Assembly (NCBI GenBank): GCA_964057225.1
Contig: OZ059897.1
Coordinates: 6,696,001-6,760,000, forward strand
Length of the DNA stretch: 64,000 bases
Source: Auanema rhodensis
Lineage: Eukaryota > Nematoda > Chromadorea > Rhabditida > Rhabditidae
Direction of reading: 5' to 3'
The notes below the pieces were generated by a model. It ran no database searches. It saw only the letters and a list, made by a program, of their open reading frames with translations, and was not told the origin of the DNA. Position numbers and translations under genes: made by a program. Below, one piece after another: positions 47,910 to 64,000 of this stretch (its first letter is position 1; every line of letters starts with the position of its first letter).

Positions 47910-48925
47910 TCAACGAAAGAATCGGTCCTGGTTACAAATTACTTGACAAATCATCTCATGTTTCGCATATTGCATGGCTTTAACATCATCAACTGTCCAT
48001 CCACCAAATGGTTTAAAATGATCCAAGTTTTGGGGACTTGCTCCTTTAGTAGGAGCATCAGCCCACCTGTTGAAATTAAAAACTTAGAATATCTCCAAGA
48101 TAAAATACCATAAAGTAAGAGTCGCGTCATAGACAGACAAAGTTTTGTGATTAGCATTGTTTGTGATGGCATGCCAATCGTTGGCATTGGTGTAGATACC
48201 CAGATCATAACCCTAATTGGACATATGGTAATACAAGTTCAAGATTGAAATACTACCGTAGATCTAGCGGCTGTAATCACATCTTTTATGAAGTTGGTAT
48301 TATTAATGGGGTGTGCATTCCAATCATGGGGAGATGCAACCTGTGAATTATGGAATATTACATGTTTTGTGTTTAGCAAATTAATTACCAAAAGCCAGAA
48401 AAATGGCGCGTATTTCAAGCCACATTTTGGATCAATTAAACCATTTCGCATTTCATTAAAGTGTTGATATCCATTTTTCGGTCCTTTTGGGGCAGGTACC
48501 ATGTAGATCGATGGTGGAATACCTAGAAAATGTAAAATCCTACTAGATTTTTCATTTTCATTTGTCAGACATTGCAATTCGGTTGTGTCTCAATTTCGAA
48601 AATATGTAAACCGTACCGTGTATTAAATGATATGTGTTACAAACATTATAGTCGAACATTCCACCGTTAACTGAAGAATAAGCTCTTAACGTATATGGCA
48701 CGAATACAAAAGTTTCAGGTTTTAGAATACCTGATGAAGATAGTGTACAAATCAGGCTCCTTCAAAAGGCAATCCATCTGGCTTTGAGTAACTGGCTGCT
48801 TTATATCAAATGCTCGATATGCTGTGTTCTTAAATATGAAAAAAAAAACTAATAAGAGATCCAAACAGTCTCAATACCGCTGCGGCAACTCCGACCAGAA
48901 GGAATATTAACATATAAATCCTCAT
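47910..48925 (-). CDS. Secreted LYS-family (GH25-like) lysozyme, catalytic acid motif missing
   Basis: About seven exons encode roughly 235 residues. The signal peptide is MRIYMLIFLLVGVAAA. The mature start, AYRAFDIKQPVTQSQMDCL, matches the nematode/amoeba LYS family (typical AFDI..PVS). Later family marks are YMVPAPK, AARSTGYDLGIYTNANDW, LWWADAPTKG and FKPFGGWTVDDVKAMQYA. The catalytic strand in active members reads roughly LWLDIEG; here the sequence is FFWLLVASPHDWN, so the Asp-x-Glu pair is absent although the N-terminal Asp of AFDI remains. The gap coincides with an exon junction (TTG|gtaatt...cacag|GTT), and I see no alternative splice that restores it. It may be a binding protein or inactive paralog. 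The C-terminal end ICNQDRFFR keeps a Cys. Confidence 0.82.
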
Positions 48926-49671
48926 CTTTTGGGAAAATTTTCTTGTGGAACTGAGAATGATTGCTAGAATGATGTTTCAGGAAGATATTATAAAAAATCA
49001 ATAAGCACACTTCTTTCACTCATGTAATTTTTGGGTCAAAAATCAAATTCCTTTTGGTATCTAAAAGATAAGTTATCACACATTTGTTATAGCTAAGGTA
49101 CCACGTCTACCTTCTGTTAGATTAATGCATCTGAATATCTTAAATTTAACAAACGAAACCGAGATAACAGGAAGTTGTCAGTTCAACATTATCAACGGAT
49201 TCTTATCTGTAAATAAGAACAAGCTTAAAATAATTATGTAAAACTTAATAAATAAATAAGCTTCTCCTAAGCTTTGCTTTACGAGGAAGCGAGTCTTTTT
49301 GCTCGATATATTACATATGCCTTGTAAATCAGTTGTATAACGAAATATCGTCAGTTAAGAAATATAAATTTGCATGAAGTTTTGTCATTGTTCTTTATTT
49401 ATTCATGTATTATACACAAGGGGATTAATTATGTATGTAGTAAGACACCATACTAAGGTAATGAGGATATATATGCAACACGAATGTTATGATATTTAAA
49501 AAGAAATAAGAGTTAAATAAGAACTAAAAATAAGATAAGAAAACGAGAAATTAAATTGAAAGATACGTAATAATAAGTTAAAACTATTGTTGATGATCTA
49601 AAACGAAATTATGCTTATTCTAAATATATACAGTAAAAATAGATAACCATAATATGGAACATGCTTTTCGG
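48926..49671. other. Intergenic, nothing recognised
   Basis: AT-rich 750 bp between co-oriented lysozyme-like and SLC44 genes. Confidence 0.5.
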
Positions 49672-52528
49672 TTAATACCGTTCAGGATTCAGATGAACAG
49701 TTTCAGAAAGTGAGTGATTTTCACGAGAGTGATGAACCCGATTCGATCCTTCCATGGGTGCCATCGCGATCATTTCCTAAACAGTATAAGAATCACAACA
49801 ATAGAGAAAATAAGACTAACTCTGAACTCCTCATTAGAAAACTTGTTATCTGGATTCTCTCTGGAAAGTTCAGCATCTTCGGCACAGCAAAGGAAAAGGG
49901 AATCAATAGTCATTTCATAAACAGAGAAGAAACAGTTAGCGATCAAATAAGAGCATAAGAATATTAAAAGTATTGGGAACCAAGGATGAGAAAGAGTTGA
50001 CATATCCTGAAGTTGTAACATTAGATAATATTATTCCCTTATTGCTTACCATAGTAAATATTGCTAATGCTGAAGTTGAAGCTGCTACCATACATTTCGC
50101 TAAGAAAAGTACTGCTCCTCCAACAGAATTGATAGTGGCTACATCAATAGCATTGTCTAAGAGTATGTTAACAGCCTAGGAATAGTGGTTTTTAAACGGT
50201 ATTTGATTCATATACATACAACTTTCGCGGCAGGAAAAAAGCTCATTCCACTATATGCTATAACTGTGAAAGCATTATAGTTGATATAATCCAGACATCT
50301 TTCTATACAGCTTAAGATACAGATACAACAAGCTAGAAGACGACGTAAGATTGTGTTCTCCACTCCACGCATTCTTTAAACATTAAGATTTCAAAATAAG
50401 AATGTAAGAACAAACTTGGCGTAAATCCACATCAGGATATATCTTGGAACCCGGACAAGAGTTATAATGAAAGATCCAACTGCAGCGGATCCTAAATGAT
50501 AACGGAAGACATTCCACAACGAAGAGCATACAACAGTTCTATTTTCACCAGGCTGATTACGCTTGCTCAAATTTAAAATATAACTGAACATAGACAACAC
50601 AAGTACCAAACCTGTTGAAATACCACATGCTTACAGCACCAGCAATAAATAAACGTTGGCAAGCAAGAACAAATTCACACATCCAAACAAATCCTATAGC
50701 TTGATACAGAATCATCAATCTAATATCCATATATACTAAGTTATATTAAGAATAATTGCACCTAGTAGTTTCCGTCATATTATTCTCAATAATGGTAATG
50801 TTTCCACCGTGGCCATCATCAACTACTCGGCTAACAAGAGATCCTAGTATAGAACTGAAGTATAAAAAGCAAATGGAATAAACGTTTACCAGATGTCATA
50901 AGAACAAGAATCACAGTAAGTGAATATAAGGCGATTGTTAAAACTAGTAAAGCTGAAATAATAGGTTGGAAGAGCAAGCATGGCATTGACCACAAAGCCT
51001 AAATGAAATTAAAAGCGTTTATCACGGACTATAAGTTAGAACCTTGGAAGCTTTTTTGAACAAAACCACCATCTTCTGGCCTCTGGGCAATAGACACCAA
51101 ATTGTTACAACAATCAATGACTACAACATAGATGTAAAATAAGACTCATTAAAGTTTTAATTTAACTGTAATCACAGTACTTCCTATAGACAACCCAAGA
51201 ACTGTTCGTCTACTTTCATAGTCGAAAAGGAATAAATCTTTAAAATCAGTAGCATTTCCTCGAAATAAGACACCTAATTGTATCTGAAAATACCGAGAAT
51301 AAGCATATTATCGAACATTAATAAGGTTACCTCAGGAGTATACGTAGAAGCTAAGGATGTTTCATTTAACGGTATTGCTGTGTAAGTTAAGTAAGTTGAA
51401 TACCATAAAGCACTTGATATTCCTAATTATATCAATTAATACGGACAGCTTTCAGCAATAACTTACCTGTGAAAATGAAGAGAACTGATATATAAACAAA
51501 GTAGATAACAATACTTGCAACACCTCGAAGAATATACACCATAACGAAAGAAAATACTAGAAAATGATGAATAATAAATTGAAATTATATGAAAACGAAC
51601 TGAAAGCTACTCCACACATTTTAAAAACTAGATGAGCCGAAGATACCGTATCAGACAGATAGCTTCTAACAAAATCCAATTCGATGACCTAAATTTAAAT
51701 ACAGCTCAAAGTTGTAAAAAACAGAAATACCTTGTTAATTAATTCTTCTCCTATTGTTAATATATCTTCAGGAATGCATCTATTCATGATATCCACACTA
51801 TACAGACGGTAAATGTTACAATCAATTTAGAAAGTTCAAACCTTTTTGTTATAGGTAGCTTAGGACATACATCCACTTCGCTTTCATCAATTTCCCCATC
51901 GCTTGTAACCGTAGGGACACACAAAGGGTTATCATTATTTGATTGAAGTGCTAAAATATTTCAGTAGAATTCATAATTTAAAACAACTACTTTTTTTACT
52001 AGTAATAAGAGTTTTGGGACATTCTTTGACACACAACCAAATGGTATCCAAAGGTCTGGTAATATTCAAAGGAAACATAAATCTAAAATTTACAAATTAA
52101 ATTTGCACAGGGTAAAAGGAAACAAACTTTCTATCTTTCATGTTCCTCCCAGACAATACAAATTTATAAGGAGACGATGTTTCTTCATTATCTACATAAA
52201 CAGGAGTATTCAATCGCCCACAAGTATTTCCAAAGCTGTCAGACCCATAAATAATCCTATAGGGATCTCCATATTCAAAAGCATACCAAGTAGTTGTACC
52301 CTCAAAGATTTAGCAGTATACTATTAAATAAAAAAAAAGAACGTACTAAACCACAGCAAAAAAGGAAAAAGAAAAACAAGAAGTAGCTATCTGTACATGA
52401 TCTGTAACCTTTCTAAAAAATAAGAAAAAAGCCTCTTGAACTATTACAAAATAAAATATACGTTTAAAACAATATCTTGATATGTTGTATCTCCTGTTGA
52501 ACAACAGCAACGAAACAAGCAGCACATT
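49672..52528 (-). CDS. chtl-1: Choline transporter-like protein (SLC44/CTL)
   Basis: Many short exons encode a polytopic membrane protein. The N-terminus is Cys-rich (MCCLFRCCCSTGDTTYQD), then GYRSCTDSYFLFFFFLFCCG forms the first helix, as in other SLC44 proteins, which start with a CC motif and RSCTD. The first extracellular loop has YGDPYRIIYGSDSFGNTCG, the family signature. The C-terminal signature is very clear: FFSVYEMTIDSLFLCCAED followed by a polar tail ending ETVHLNPERY. Family members carry choline, and some ethanolamine, across plasma and mitochondrial membranes. I chose the start because it is the ATG that gives the CC-rich end and splices in frame to RSCTD. A 46-nt intron with acceptor TTTGAG lies between the first helix and the loop. 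Confidence 0.88.
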
Positions 52529-53912
52529 TTTCCTTATTTCAAACAATTCAAATCCCTAATCACCTTGTCTAAAAAATTTCAAAAATATTCCGATTAGCTC
52601 ATGATAATTGATAAGCGACAAATCACGTATAAAAAACAGGCAGAACTATGGTCAATACTGTAAGACAAGAGGACGCGGTTTTAAGACAGCAACCTGGCAG
52701 AACATTGAAGATTTTATGTTTGTGTTTCTCATGAAATATCTTCGGATAATGGTTTTTCAACATTATTGTCTTAATCGATTTAATAAAGATAAATATATGA
52801 GCTGTAATCTTGATAAAAAAGTTTTTCTTACGAAATAATTGCAATACACAAAAAGCATTGTCAGAATATTAGATGATAAGAAATAGAAGAATCCTCTTTT
52901 TTTATTGACATTTCAATTTTCAAATTACAATTAAGCCATAGAGTACATTCCACTAGCCCACTTTCAGTTCATTTACTCGCGGTAGACTCTCTGATGCGGT
53001 TGTTCATGTAACTGTTTAATTTCTCCATTGCCAATAATTAAATAAAATTTAAAATCTAGAACATTTATATAAGCAGAAAACAATTTTGTTATTGGTTTCT
53101 TTTTTTTTAAGAACATAGTTGTACTTATTCTGGCAAATTTGAATAATATGGGTATCATATTTAAAATATAATTTGCTTGCCATGATTATGTCTGCCGACA
53201 ATGTTGTGTTTAACTTCTTAAACAAATTTACTGACTCTTGCATTAATGCAATCTTTGTTTATTTTTTCTTGAGAAATTATTGTCCTTTTCCCATCAGTGT
53301 TACAAATTTGTGCCTAAAAAGCTACAAAGTAAGAAATATTTTTCATCATTGGTCACCATGCTTGTATATACTACTAATCATAGAACAGTGCAAATGTGAG
53401 ATGAGTAATCCCCTTTTTAACGTCATAAGATAAAAGTTTTTTCTCGCATAAATTAATTAATATCTTATAAAAACCGTCGAATTTCATCAATTAAAACATT
53501 TGTTCCATTTCAGAACTATCATGAATTATTCTATTTGAGTTATTTCATTGTTTTCACATTGTAAGTGCAATTTTAATCTGACTATTTAAATGCTAATATA
53601 TGTTAAATTGTTGAAACAAAACAACTATGTAAGTACTCACGAAATAATCAAATACTATGAAAGCAGGCTTGTGCAGACTTATCAGTGAATAGTTTTATCC
53701 TATGCTTTTTTACTGAATTACAATGTTTTTTTGTTTGAAAAAATTCTGCAATGATTCATTTTGCTGACAGGCAAAAGCATTCATTAAAAAAATTTATTCT
53801 ATCATAGGAATGGAAATAATAATATATGTACATGATTAATAATACCCATAATATCTGAAGATTTTCAATTTCAAATAGATTTGTATCACGTAAACCATAA
53901 ATTCAGTAAAAG
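52529..53912. other. Intergenic, AT-rich
   Basis: 1.4 kb with only short, low-complexity open frames on both strands. It includes the SLC44 promoter side and the 3' side of the channel gene. Confidence 0.5.
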
Positions 53913-57140
<3,228 letters not shown>

Positions 57141-59238
57141 GACATCTACTGAAAATAAAATAAACTGAGTAGGTTGCAAGATGTATTTGACTTCAGAATG
57201 ATGTTGTATAAGAGTACACAAGAACAATATATGCAGGAAAAGAAAAAACACATGAGTAACATGTAAAGATGAATAAAATATTCTTTCATCGGTGAATGAT
57301 GCGGTGAAATGGTAGATTCTGAATAAATCTATTGCTTGACTTCCAATATAAATAGTGGGATAGTGGGAGAAGCTGCAGGGAAAAAGGTTTCAAATATTTT
57401 TCTGGCTTCAATGAGGATTTAGAAAAAGTGAGAAGGAGGTTCTCAGATACATAGCTGGAATATGTTGTTTTCATCGGCTTCGCCAAACTCTTTATGTAAT
57501 AAAAGCATAGGTAAGGATATTTTGAATCTTCGATGAGAGTATCTGAATAAACAAAAACATTAAAATCTGATAGATTGAACAGAGTCGATTAAGACTTCAA
57601 TTATCTCTTGAACTATTTCATTGAAAGTTGAGGAAGCACACCCCACAGGGAATAGCTGGGATTGCTTGAAATGAACGATGAAAACGACATTTTTTTTAGA
57701 TTAGCCTTACATAGTTGAAAAATCAAAAGCAAGACATATACATGTTAGAACTTCAGCCACCTCATCATAAGCTGGCGCATATAATTAAAACATTTAAACT
57801 GAACATCTTGGGATTTGGAAGAAGTTAAGAGAGACGCTAAAAAAAGAAATAAAAAGTCGACGGAGAGATTTAAAACGAAATTGTGGACATTCGTTTAGCT
57901 GTTCAGAGGATGAGGTATAGATGTTCAAACATCATCAACATTCTCGTCTATGTATGTAACATATAATAGAAACATGAGGACTAAATGCTGACACTAAAGA
58001 CTTGCCAAAATGAAATGACTTTAGGAAAAAGTGAGTTTTCAATCTTATCCAATTATTCAAGTAAACTGACTGTGATGTCGTGAATAGTGTCTACTGAATG
58101 CCCTTTACCAAATCATTCTCATTCGGCACTGTTAATTCAAACATAGGATGGAGGGAAATTTAAAATCTTTGAATTGTATTCACTAACATGGACAAGGAAA
58201 AATTACTTGAAAGCAAGGAAGAAGCATATTTGATCAACATTCTGGAGAAATTCTAGTGTAGGTCATCAAGCGGATACTGAGAAATGAAAATATTTTCAGA
58301 ATAGGAAAGTTGACGAGAATTATAAGGAAACAGACATGTTGATGATGATGATGATTAATATTGTGAAGTCACATTGTAGAAGAACATTTTTCGCTCATTC
58401 AAGATCAAAAATTTTCAGAATATTTAGTTGAATACGGCTATATGCACATGTATATCTATGCATGTGCATACCATTTGAAGAGAAAAAAATGAAGATGAAG
58501 AGAGAAAAAACAGAAAAAAATCAGTAACAACGTGACCAAATAGGAAAACATAATTATTTTAAAATTTTAAGGAAAGAAAGGCATAGGACGTCAAACGCAA
58601 GCAGTAATCTTACCAAACATTAAGAAGATATATCAATAGCTGAGATGGCTGAAACATAAGCTCTCATCTTTTTGAATATAATTTTGTTTTTCGTTCTTAC
58701 ATAGTAAAAGAAGAAAGAAGAAGAAGAAAAAAAAGAAAACAAATCATGAGCTTGTCGAAATGGAAAAAGAAGGTCCGAATACTATGTGCATATGCTTAGA
58801 CAAAGTCGGGAATGAAGTATGCTTGAGGTAAAAGATTTTCGAAAGGTACAACAGTTACAACAAGGATCAAGACGGGAAATAAAAAAAAATACAAAAGCTA
58901 ATGGAACACAAGAGGCTATATCAAATGCATAGTTAGTAGAGCATTTTCAAATAAATTTTTGATTTTTCTTGTTGCTACAACCATATCTCCATATTCTATT
59001 ATCCAGCTTTTCGATTTTTTTTCTCGAGAAAGCAGCAGCTTTCTCAACTAGCTTGTATCCATTCGAAATAACTTAGTTATTTATATGTTATTAAATAAAA
59101 AAAAACGCTTGGAATGGCATCATACTATGATACTACCAGACGAATCGACTATTCCCATTCGGTTAATCAGCTTACCAAGTTCAATGATAATGTAACAAAG
59201 ATCTGAACAGAAAGGATAAAAAACAATTCAATTTAATC

Positions 59239-59263
59239 GAAGAAGAAGAAGAAGAAGAAGAAG
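59239..59263 (+). repeat. (GAA)n microsatellite
   Basis: About eight GAA repeats. Confidence 0.9.
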
Positions 59264-60627
59264 ATGCTGTTTCTGAGTTAAACGTCATACTACAAAGAAG
59301 ACATGTTTCGAATTCAAGGAAGTAGTATGGCATGAAAATCCAACTTCAGGTTTCTGTTCAAAGACTTCAGTGGTTAAAATGTGTCCAAAATAAAGAAATT
59401 ACTTCACAATAAGTAATACACAAGATATCCCAGAGAGAGAAATGAGGTATGAAACAGTGAAAGTTGTATATACTGCCTCCAATTTCAATTGTGTCTAAAA
59501 TAGTTGTTGTGTATTAGGTCAATACAAGTTCAACAGCGAATCAAATGTCTCTGCTTGGGTGATAAGTGAAATTTAAAGTATATTCAGCTGCATAATGGAC
59601 AACAAATGTTGAATAGTAGACTTTTTTTTTGCAATTTTATCCAGTTTTTAATTGAAATTTCTGGAAATTCCAAGGATACTCTGTGTCTGAGTTCAGGCTA
59701 CGAGATCTTATTTTGAATGAGGTGGATGAGCAGAACGTTTGTATGTCTGGCAGTGCAATTGAAAATGGAAAAAAAATTTTTTCATTATAATGCATCGATT
59801 TATAATGAAAATTGTTATTATTAGTCTTTATGTATATAATAATATTATTTAATAATATTAATATAATTAAATTAAAATAGTTTTCAATGAGTATTTGTTA
59901 TAATACAAATAATTTATATTCAGTTAGGTATTATGAATAGATAATAGCCACATTTTTTCGTTTTAAATTAAGAATTTCAAATGAGGACATTCGTGTACAG
60001 CGAGCACATGATAAATCTAAATGACTCTTGGACTATTTGGACGAACAACCTAAATTTGTCATGAATCTGGCTTCACGAACATAGAAATATGTAGCTGATT
60101 AGATACTAAACTAGATATCTCAAGACGAACTCTTAATGAAATCTGTTTCTGACAGCGATTGACTCATAGAAGTAGCTGAGCGAAAAACCTTGTCATTGAA
60201 CTTTGAATACCGGGGAAAAGAAAGACGAAAAAAGAAAAGAAAAGAGAGAAATAAAAAGAGATAGGAAGAAATGGACTAATCTCAATCTATTTCTTTTAAT
60301 TCTGCTTCTGCTCTATTCCAGCCAACGATTTAACTTTTCAACAATGAATGGTTTTCGACGGATTTAAATGGAAGTATACAACGCAAGAACTTAGTAATTA
60401 TATGTTTATCCAATGAAGCAAAAACTATGTTTAACAGAACGTTCTAAGATAGTCGTAAGGCAGTTTTGAGTAGAAAAATAAGACGAGAAACATGCATTTT
60501 TTCCTGATTATCTTGGAAAGTTTGACTGACACTACAACGCAAATTACTAATTATTAATGGACACAAAGAGAATATAGAAAAGGAGGAAGTTTTTCAATGA
60601 ATATGATTTCTTGATAACTGGTTACAT

Positions 60628-60667
60628 CTCTTTCTCTCTCTCTCGCTCTCTCTATTTCTCTCTCTAT
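60628..60667 (+). repeat. (CT)n-rich tract
   Basis: Interrupted CT repeat. It is the only one in this region with the pyrimidine strand on plus. Confidence 0.85.
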
Positions 60668-61122
60668 ATTCTTAGAAATTACCAAAAATCTAAAAATATA
60701 GAGACGAATAATTGAATTATAATTATAGCATTGAATACAAGACGATATGATTTATGAGCAGGTAATCGGAACATTATAATTATGATAATATCAAACATGT
60801 TTTATTGGCTGAAGCAACATCTGCTAGAAGCTTTAAAGCTTGAAAATGAAAGTGGTAGGCGGTGAAAACTATTTTTCCGTCATGGAGGGATGAGAGTATA
60901 TACACAGACGTAAATGTAGATACTCTGTCTATGCATAGATTCAGAAATGATCATCGAACTTCATAAGGTTGTTGAAGAAAAATATTACAAATAGCCTCAA
61001 GCTATAGCAATCAAGCACTTTGAGATGAAATTGGTCTGAGATGGTAACTAGATCGTAATAATAAACACAGGAAGAAAAAGTTCAAAAAGACGAGAGATAG
61101 AGTGAAAGAAAGATGTAAAGCA

Positions 61123-61172
61123 AGAGAGAGAGAGAGAGAAAGAAAGAGAGAGAAAGATAGAGAGAGAGAGAG
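61123..61172 (+). repeat. (GA)n-rich tract
   Basis: GA repeat with AAAG interruptions, about 50 bp. Confidence 0.9.
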
Positions 61173-62456
61173 TTAAGGACAGAGCTATGTCTACTATTTT
61201 TATTTTTAGTAACTGATTCTTTTCAAGTAAAACTAACATCATAATTTTATATTTAAAATCTATACGTATAGAAACACAAAAGGTTTGAAATGACGACATG
61301 GAGCAATAAGTAAGTCATTGTATAATGATTTTAAATAAGACTAATGTGATGATGATGCTGGATGAAGAGGCACATTAGAAACGATGAGATGGTTCTTTTC
61401 ATTGATTTCTCTCTTTAATCTATATATCTGAATTTGAAAATACGTTTTTTACTTCGTAAAAGACACCCGAGCCGTCTCAAGATATGCTTAGATGCTTTCG
61501 TTTCTTCTTCAATACTCTATGATCTTAGTGAGTTCCTTCTTCGAGGGCAAAGAATCGTGGCAATATTCTCAGGATGTTTCCGATCAAAAGGAAATACAAA
61601 CATAGAGCTTGAGGTGATTTACTCAAAAAGTCGCTTATTCCTTTGCTATGTTTAAGATTGGTTGAAGATGTAACTGGAAGCCAGTATGCTTAGACCAAAA
61701 GCTCAAGAATTTTCACGAGTCCATAGGGGATGTACCTGGAGATCTATGCTCCCATTTTATGGGTTCGCAAATAAACTGAATTTATGTATCTTCTCGATAA
61801 GTCTATATACTTTTATGGAATTCACAAAGGAAAAAATGATTCAAGTTCAAAAGTTAAAGACAAAGTTCATAGTTTACTAGTAATTCTTATCTTCTTACTT
61901 CTTGAAATTCCTTTTTTTTCAATCAAGAGTTTGCAATTGTACGATAAAGTACTACTTCTAACTACTACTAGAGAGGGAAGAAAAGATCAAGGAATAGGGA
62001 AATAACTTCAATTCAAAGCACTGAAATAGAATGTAAAATGTACACAAAAAGAAAAAAAGATGAATAACACATTTTTACTTTGCTAGATTTGAGTGGGAAT
62101 CAGAAAGTACAGTACAAGAATAGATTGATAGAGAGAGAGGGAGAGAGTTAAAAGAGAGAGAGAAAGACAGAAAGCAAAGTATTGAAAGAGTGGGTGGTTG
62201 AGAGGGCGAGGGGGTGGAGAAAAACTAAAATAAGGTATTAACTATTTAATATTACAATTCTTAATATTATTAGTATTTATGTTTACAAGTGTTCAAGAGA
62301 TAAAACTATAATTTATGGTTTTGTAGTCTACTTCCTCTCGCTCTCATCAAAACAAATAAACACAAATACATAAATATTAGAATTAGTTTTTATAAGAAAT
62401 TAAAAATTGAAAGGAAAAAATAGAAAAGAAAAGAGTGGACTTGTGTGTATGAGGAT

Positions 62457-62460
<4 letters not shown>

Positions 62461-62500
<40 letters not shown>
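62461..62500 (+). repeat. (GA)20 microsatellite
   Basis: Perfect 40-bp GA run followed by TATA/ATAC-rich sequence. Confidence 0.95.
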
Positions 62501-62502
<2 letters not shown>

Positions 62503-63558
62503 TGCCATATATAATATATATCTATATATACATATGCATGTTGTACATGTATGTATGTGTGTTGCCACAGAAAAAGAGGAAAAAAAGTTAAGTCATCAAA
62601 GTAATGAACAACATATGAAGTTGCTCAGACGAAAACACAAAGACAAATTTTGCTCTCAAAGTTTTATTTCATCGTATTATTCAAGAATACGTAGATATAA
62701 TAATTTGAATAAATATTATTTTCACTTTAAACTTGAATAACGATGATGAAGACGACATTGGTGATGAGATGATGAAGGTAGGGCAGAAAGACGACGATGA
62801 CGACGACGACAGCGACATCGCCGGCAACGAAGATGAAAAGAATTTGTCCTGAAGTTAGGCCACAACGAATGGTAATATTATTCTCTCGTACACACATATA
62901 CATATGTATTAATAAGTTTCTACATCTCATCTCCTTTTTTTCTATTTTTACTTCATAATTTCTATTTTCTAATAAAATCCTTATTAAAAAAAAACATCTA
63001 CACAACATAGTATATGTGAACAGTGAAGAATATAATATATAATATTCGTTATAGGCATACATACATGGATATACATATATGTGTATACATATTGCAGCTG
63101 AAGCTGGATCATAGAAGGTTAAGTTGACGATATATCCGCCGTTTTCGATTATAAATATATTTTTTTTCAAAACCAAAGTAAGTGGATGCCCCTAAAGACC
63201 TCTATTCAGGTGTTATTTTGAAAGCTCGCTTCCATATACATTTTGTTTGCGAGAGTTTAACTATCCCAACTAATTTCTCCAATTGTGACGGCTAAAATAC
63301 AAAGTTCGAAAATACAAAGTTGGAAAAAAGTTGATATATTCCATATGTTGATGATTACTACTTACAGAGCTGAAATGTGCTCTAGAGCTCCCCAAAAGGC
63401 TGAAAATCATAGGAAATTAAATTGGAAAATCAATAGTTGATCGGCTCGTTAATTTAATTAATTAGTTTCAGTTCTTTAGTATTGGGACTATAGTGTCTAT
63501 AATACTATAATAGAGATAGATAAGACAATTAGGATGATGTCACTGAGGTTGACAGATC

Positions 63559-63580
63559 GAGAGAGAGAGAGAGAGAGAGA
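63559..63580 (+). repeat. (GA)11 microsatellite
   Basis: Perfect GA run of about 22 bp. Confidence 0.9.
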
Positions 63581-64000
63581 CAGAGAGGGGAATATCTTTA
63601 AAAGTGAATTGAATGAATTGTCCTTTAAATGCTATTTCTTAGAAACATTAAATGAACTTAAAAAAGGTTAAATAATAAAAATCATTGTATAAATATATGA
63701 ATGTATTGAGAAAAATCTATCAGAAAACTTTAAAATAACATTTTCGTTCATTCCTTTGAGTTCGTGGGATCAAACTTCAACCTGAATTCAATGTTGACTA
63801 TGAATGATCAGAAAACATTATGTATTTATTTGATTTTCTTCAAGTTTTTCAAGAACTAAATAAAAAAAACAATTGCTTTTGCCTATAAGAGAAAAGCTAA
63901 TGCTGCTTCACGCTAAGGGCTTAATGATTTATGAGTTCTCTGTACTTTTCCGGCGAAAATCATGTATCCATGCATCACATATTGCCAGTTTATTTGTATT

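Larger units (their letters stand above)
57141..64000. other. Gene-poor region with simple repeats
   Basis: 6.9 kb without a supportable coding gene on either strand. Open frames are short and follow AT-rich or GA-rich content. It could be the upstream regulatory region of the channel gene or a long intron of a gene outside the window. Microsatellites are listed separately. Confidence 0.55.

Noticed and set aside
47951-48208. 85-codon frame starting MIWVSTP
   Set aside because: Out-of-frame reading of the lysozyme-like exons; the true frame gives IYTNANDW and FKPFGGW.
61048-61299. Leu/Ser-repeat open frame over the GA tract
   Set aside because: It is simply the translation of a CT microsatellite.
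62727-63176. 149-codon minus-strand open frame
   Set aside because: The longest frame in the right end, but it is built from ATAC/TATG and GAC/GTC simple repeats, with runs of Val, Ile and Tyr and no family resemblance.

Overview
This window looks like nuclear DNA of a free-living-type nematode. It is AT-rich. Nearly every gene is split by many short introns of about 45-70 bp. Neighbouring genes often sit head-to-tail with strong T-rich AG sites just before the ATG, as expected if SL trans-splicing and operons are used. Several products are typical of worms: LYS-family GH25-like lysozyme, a PAR-type anion-selective Cys-loop channel and an SLC44/CHTL transporter. The species is not identifiable from what I can see.

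Left end (1-17297): a 17.3-kb tandem array with a 208-bp unit. It holds 82 essentially full-length minus-strand tRNA-Leu(CAA) genes, each with a 40-nt intron, plus one copy cut by a 200-N gap at 4615-4814. It runs off the left edge, so the true copy number is unknown. Diagnostic substitutions recur at 832 bp (4 units), 2,496 bp (12 units) and 2,287 bp (11 units), showing higher-order repeats and repeated block duplication. Eleven copies change the invariant G19, two change G23 and five carry a 1-nt D-arm deletion. The array mixes canonical and probably dead copies. This is the standout feature of the window.

Middle (19.5-57.1 kb): 14 protein genes. Plus strand: an EGF/DOMON surface protein whose predicted mature N-terminus starts with His and resembles LPMO-like copper domains; sphingosine kinase, GMC/choline dehydrogenase and eIF3d in a head-to-tail run; OSTM1 and the complex III hinge subunit in a second run. 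Minus strand: a secreted Cys-rich protein, a homeobox gene, SDHB, FLAD1, a DCAF17-like protein, PLAA/UFD-3, a LYS lysozyme lacking its catalytic acid motif, an SLC44 choline-transporter-like protein and a Cys-loop channel. SDHB and OSTM1 are divergent from a shared 600-bp region. The set mixes mitochondrial respiration and flavin supply (SDHB, FLAD1, complex III hinge, FAD-dependent dehydrogenase), choline and sphingolipid metabolism, translation and ubiquitin-linked turnover, with neuronal genes at the right.

Right end (57.2-64 kb): no supportable gene; AT-rich DNA with GA/CT and GAA simple repeats. CDS spans below run from ATG to stop and include introns. Exon junctions were read by eye from splice consensus and frame, without alignment or transcripts.
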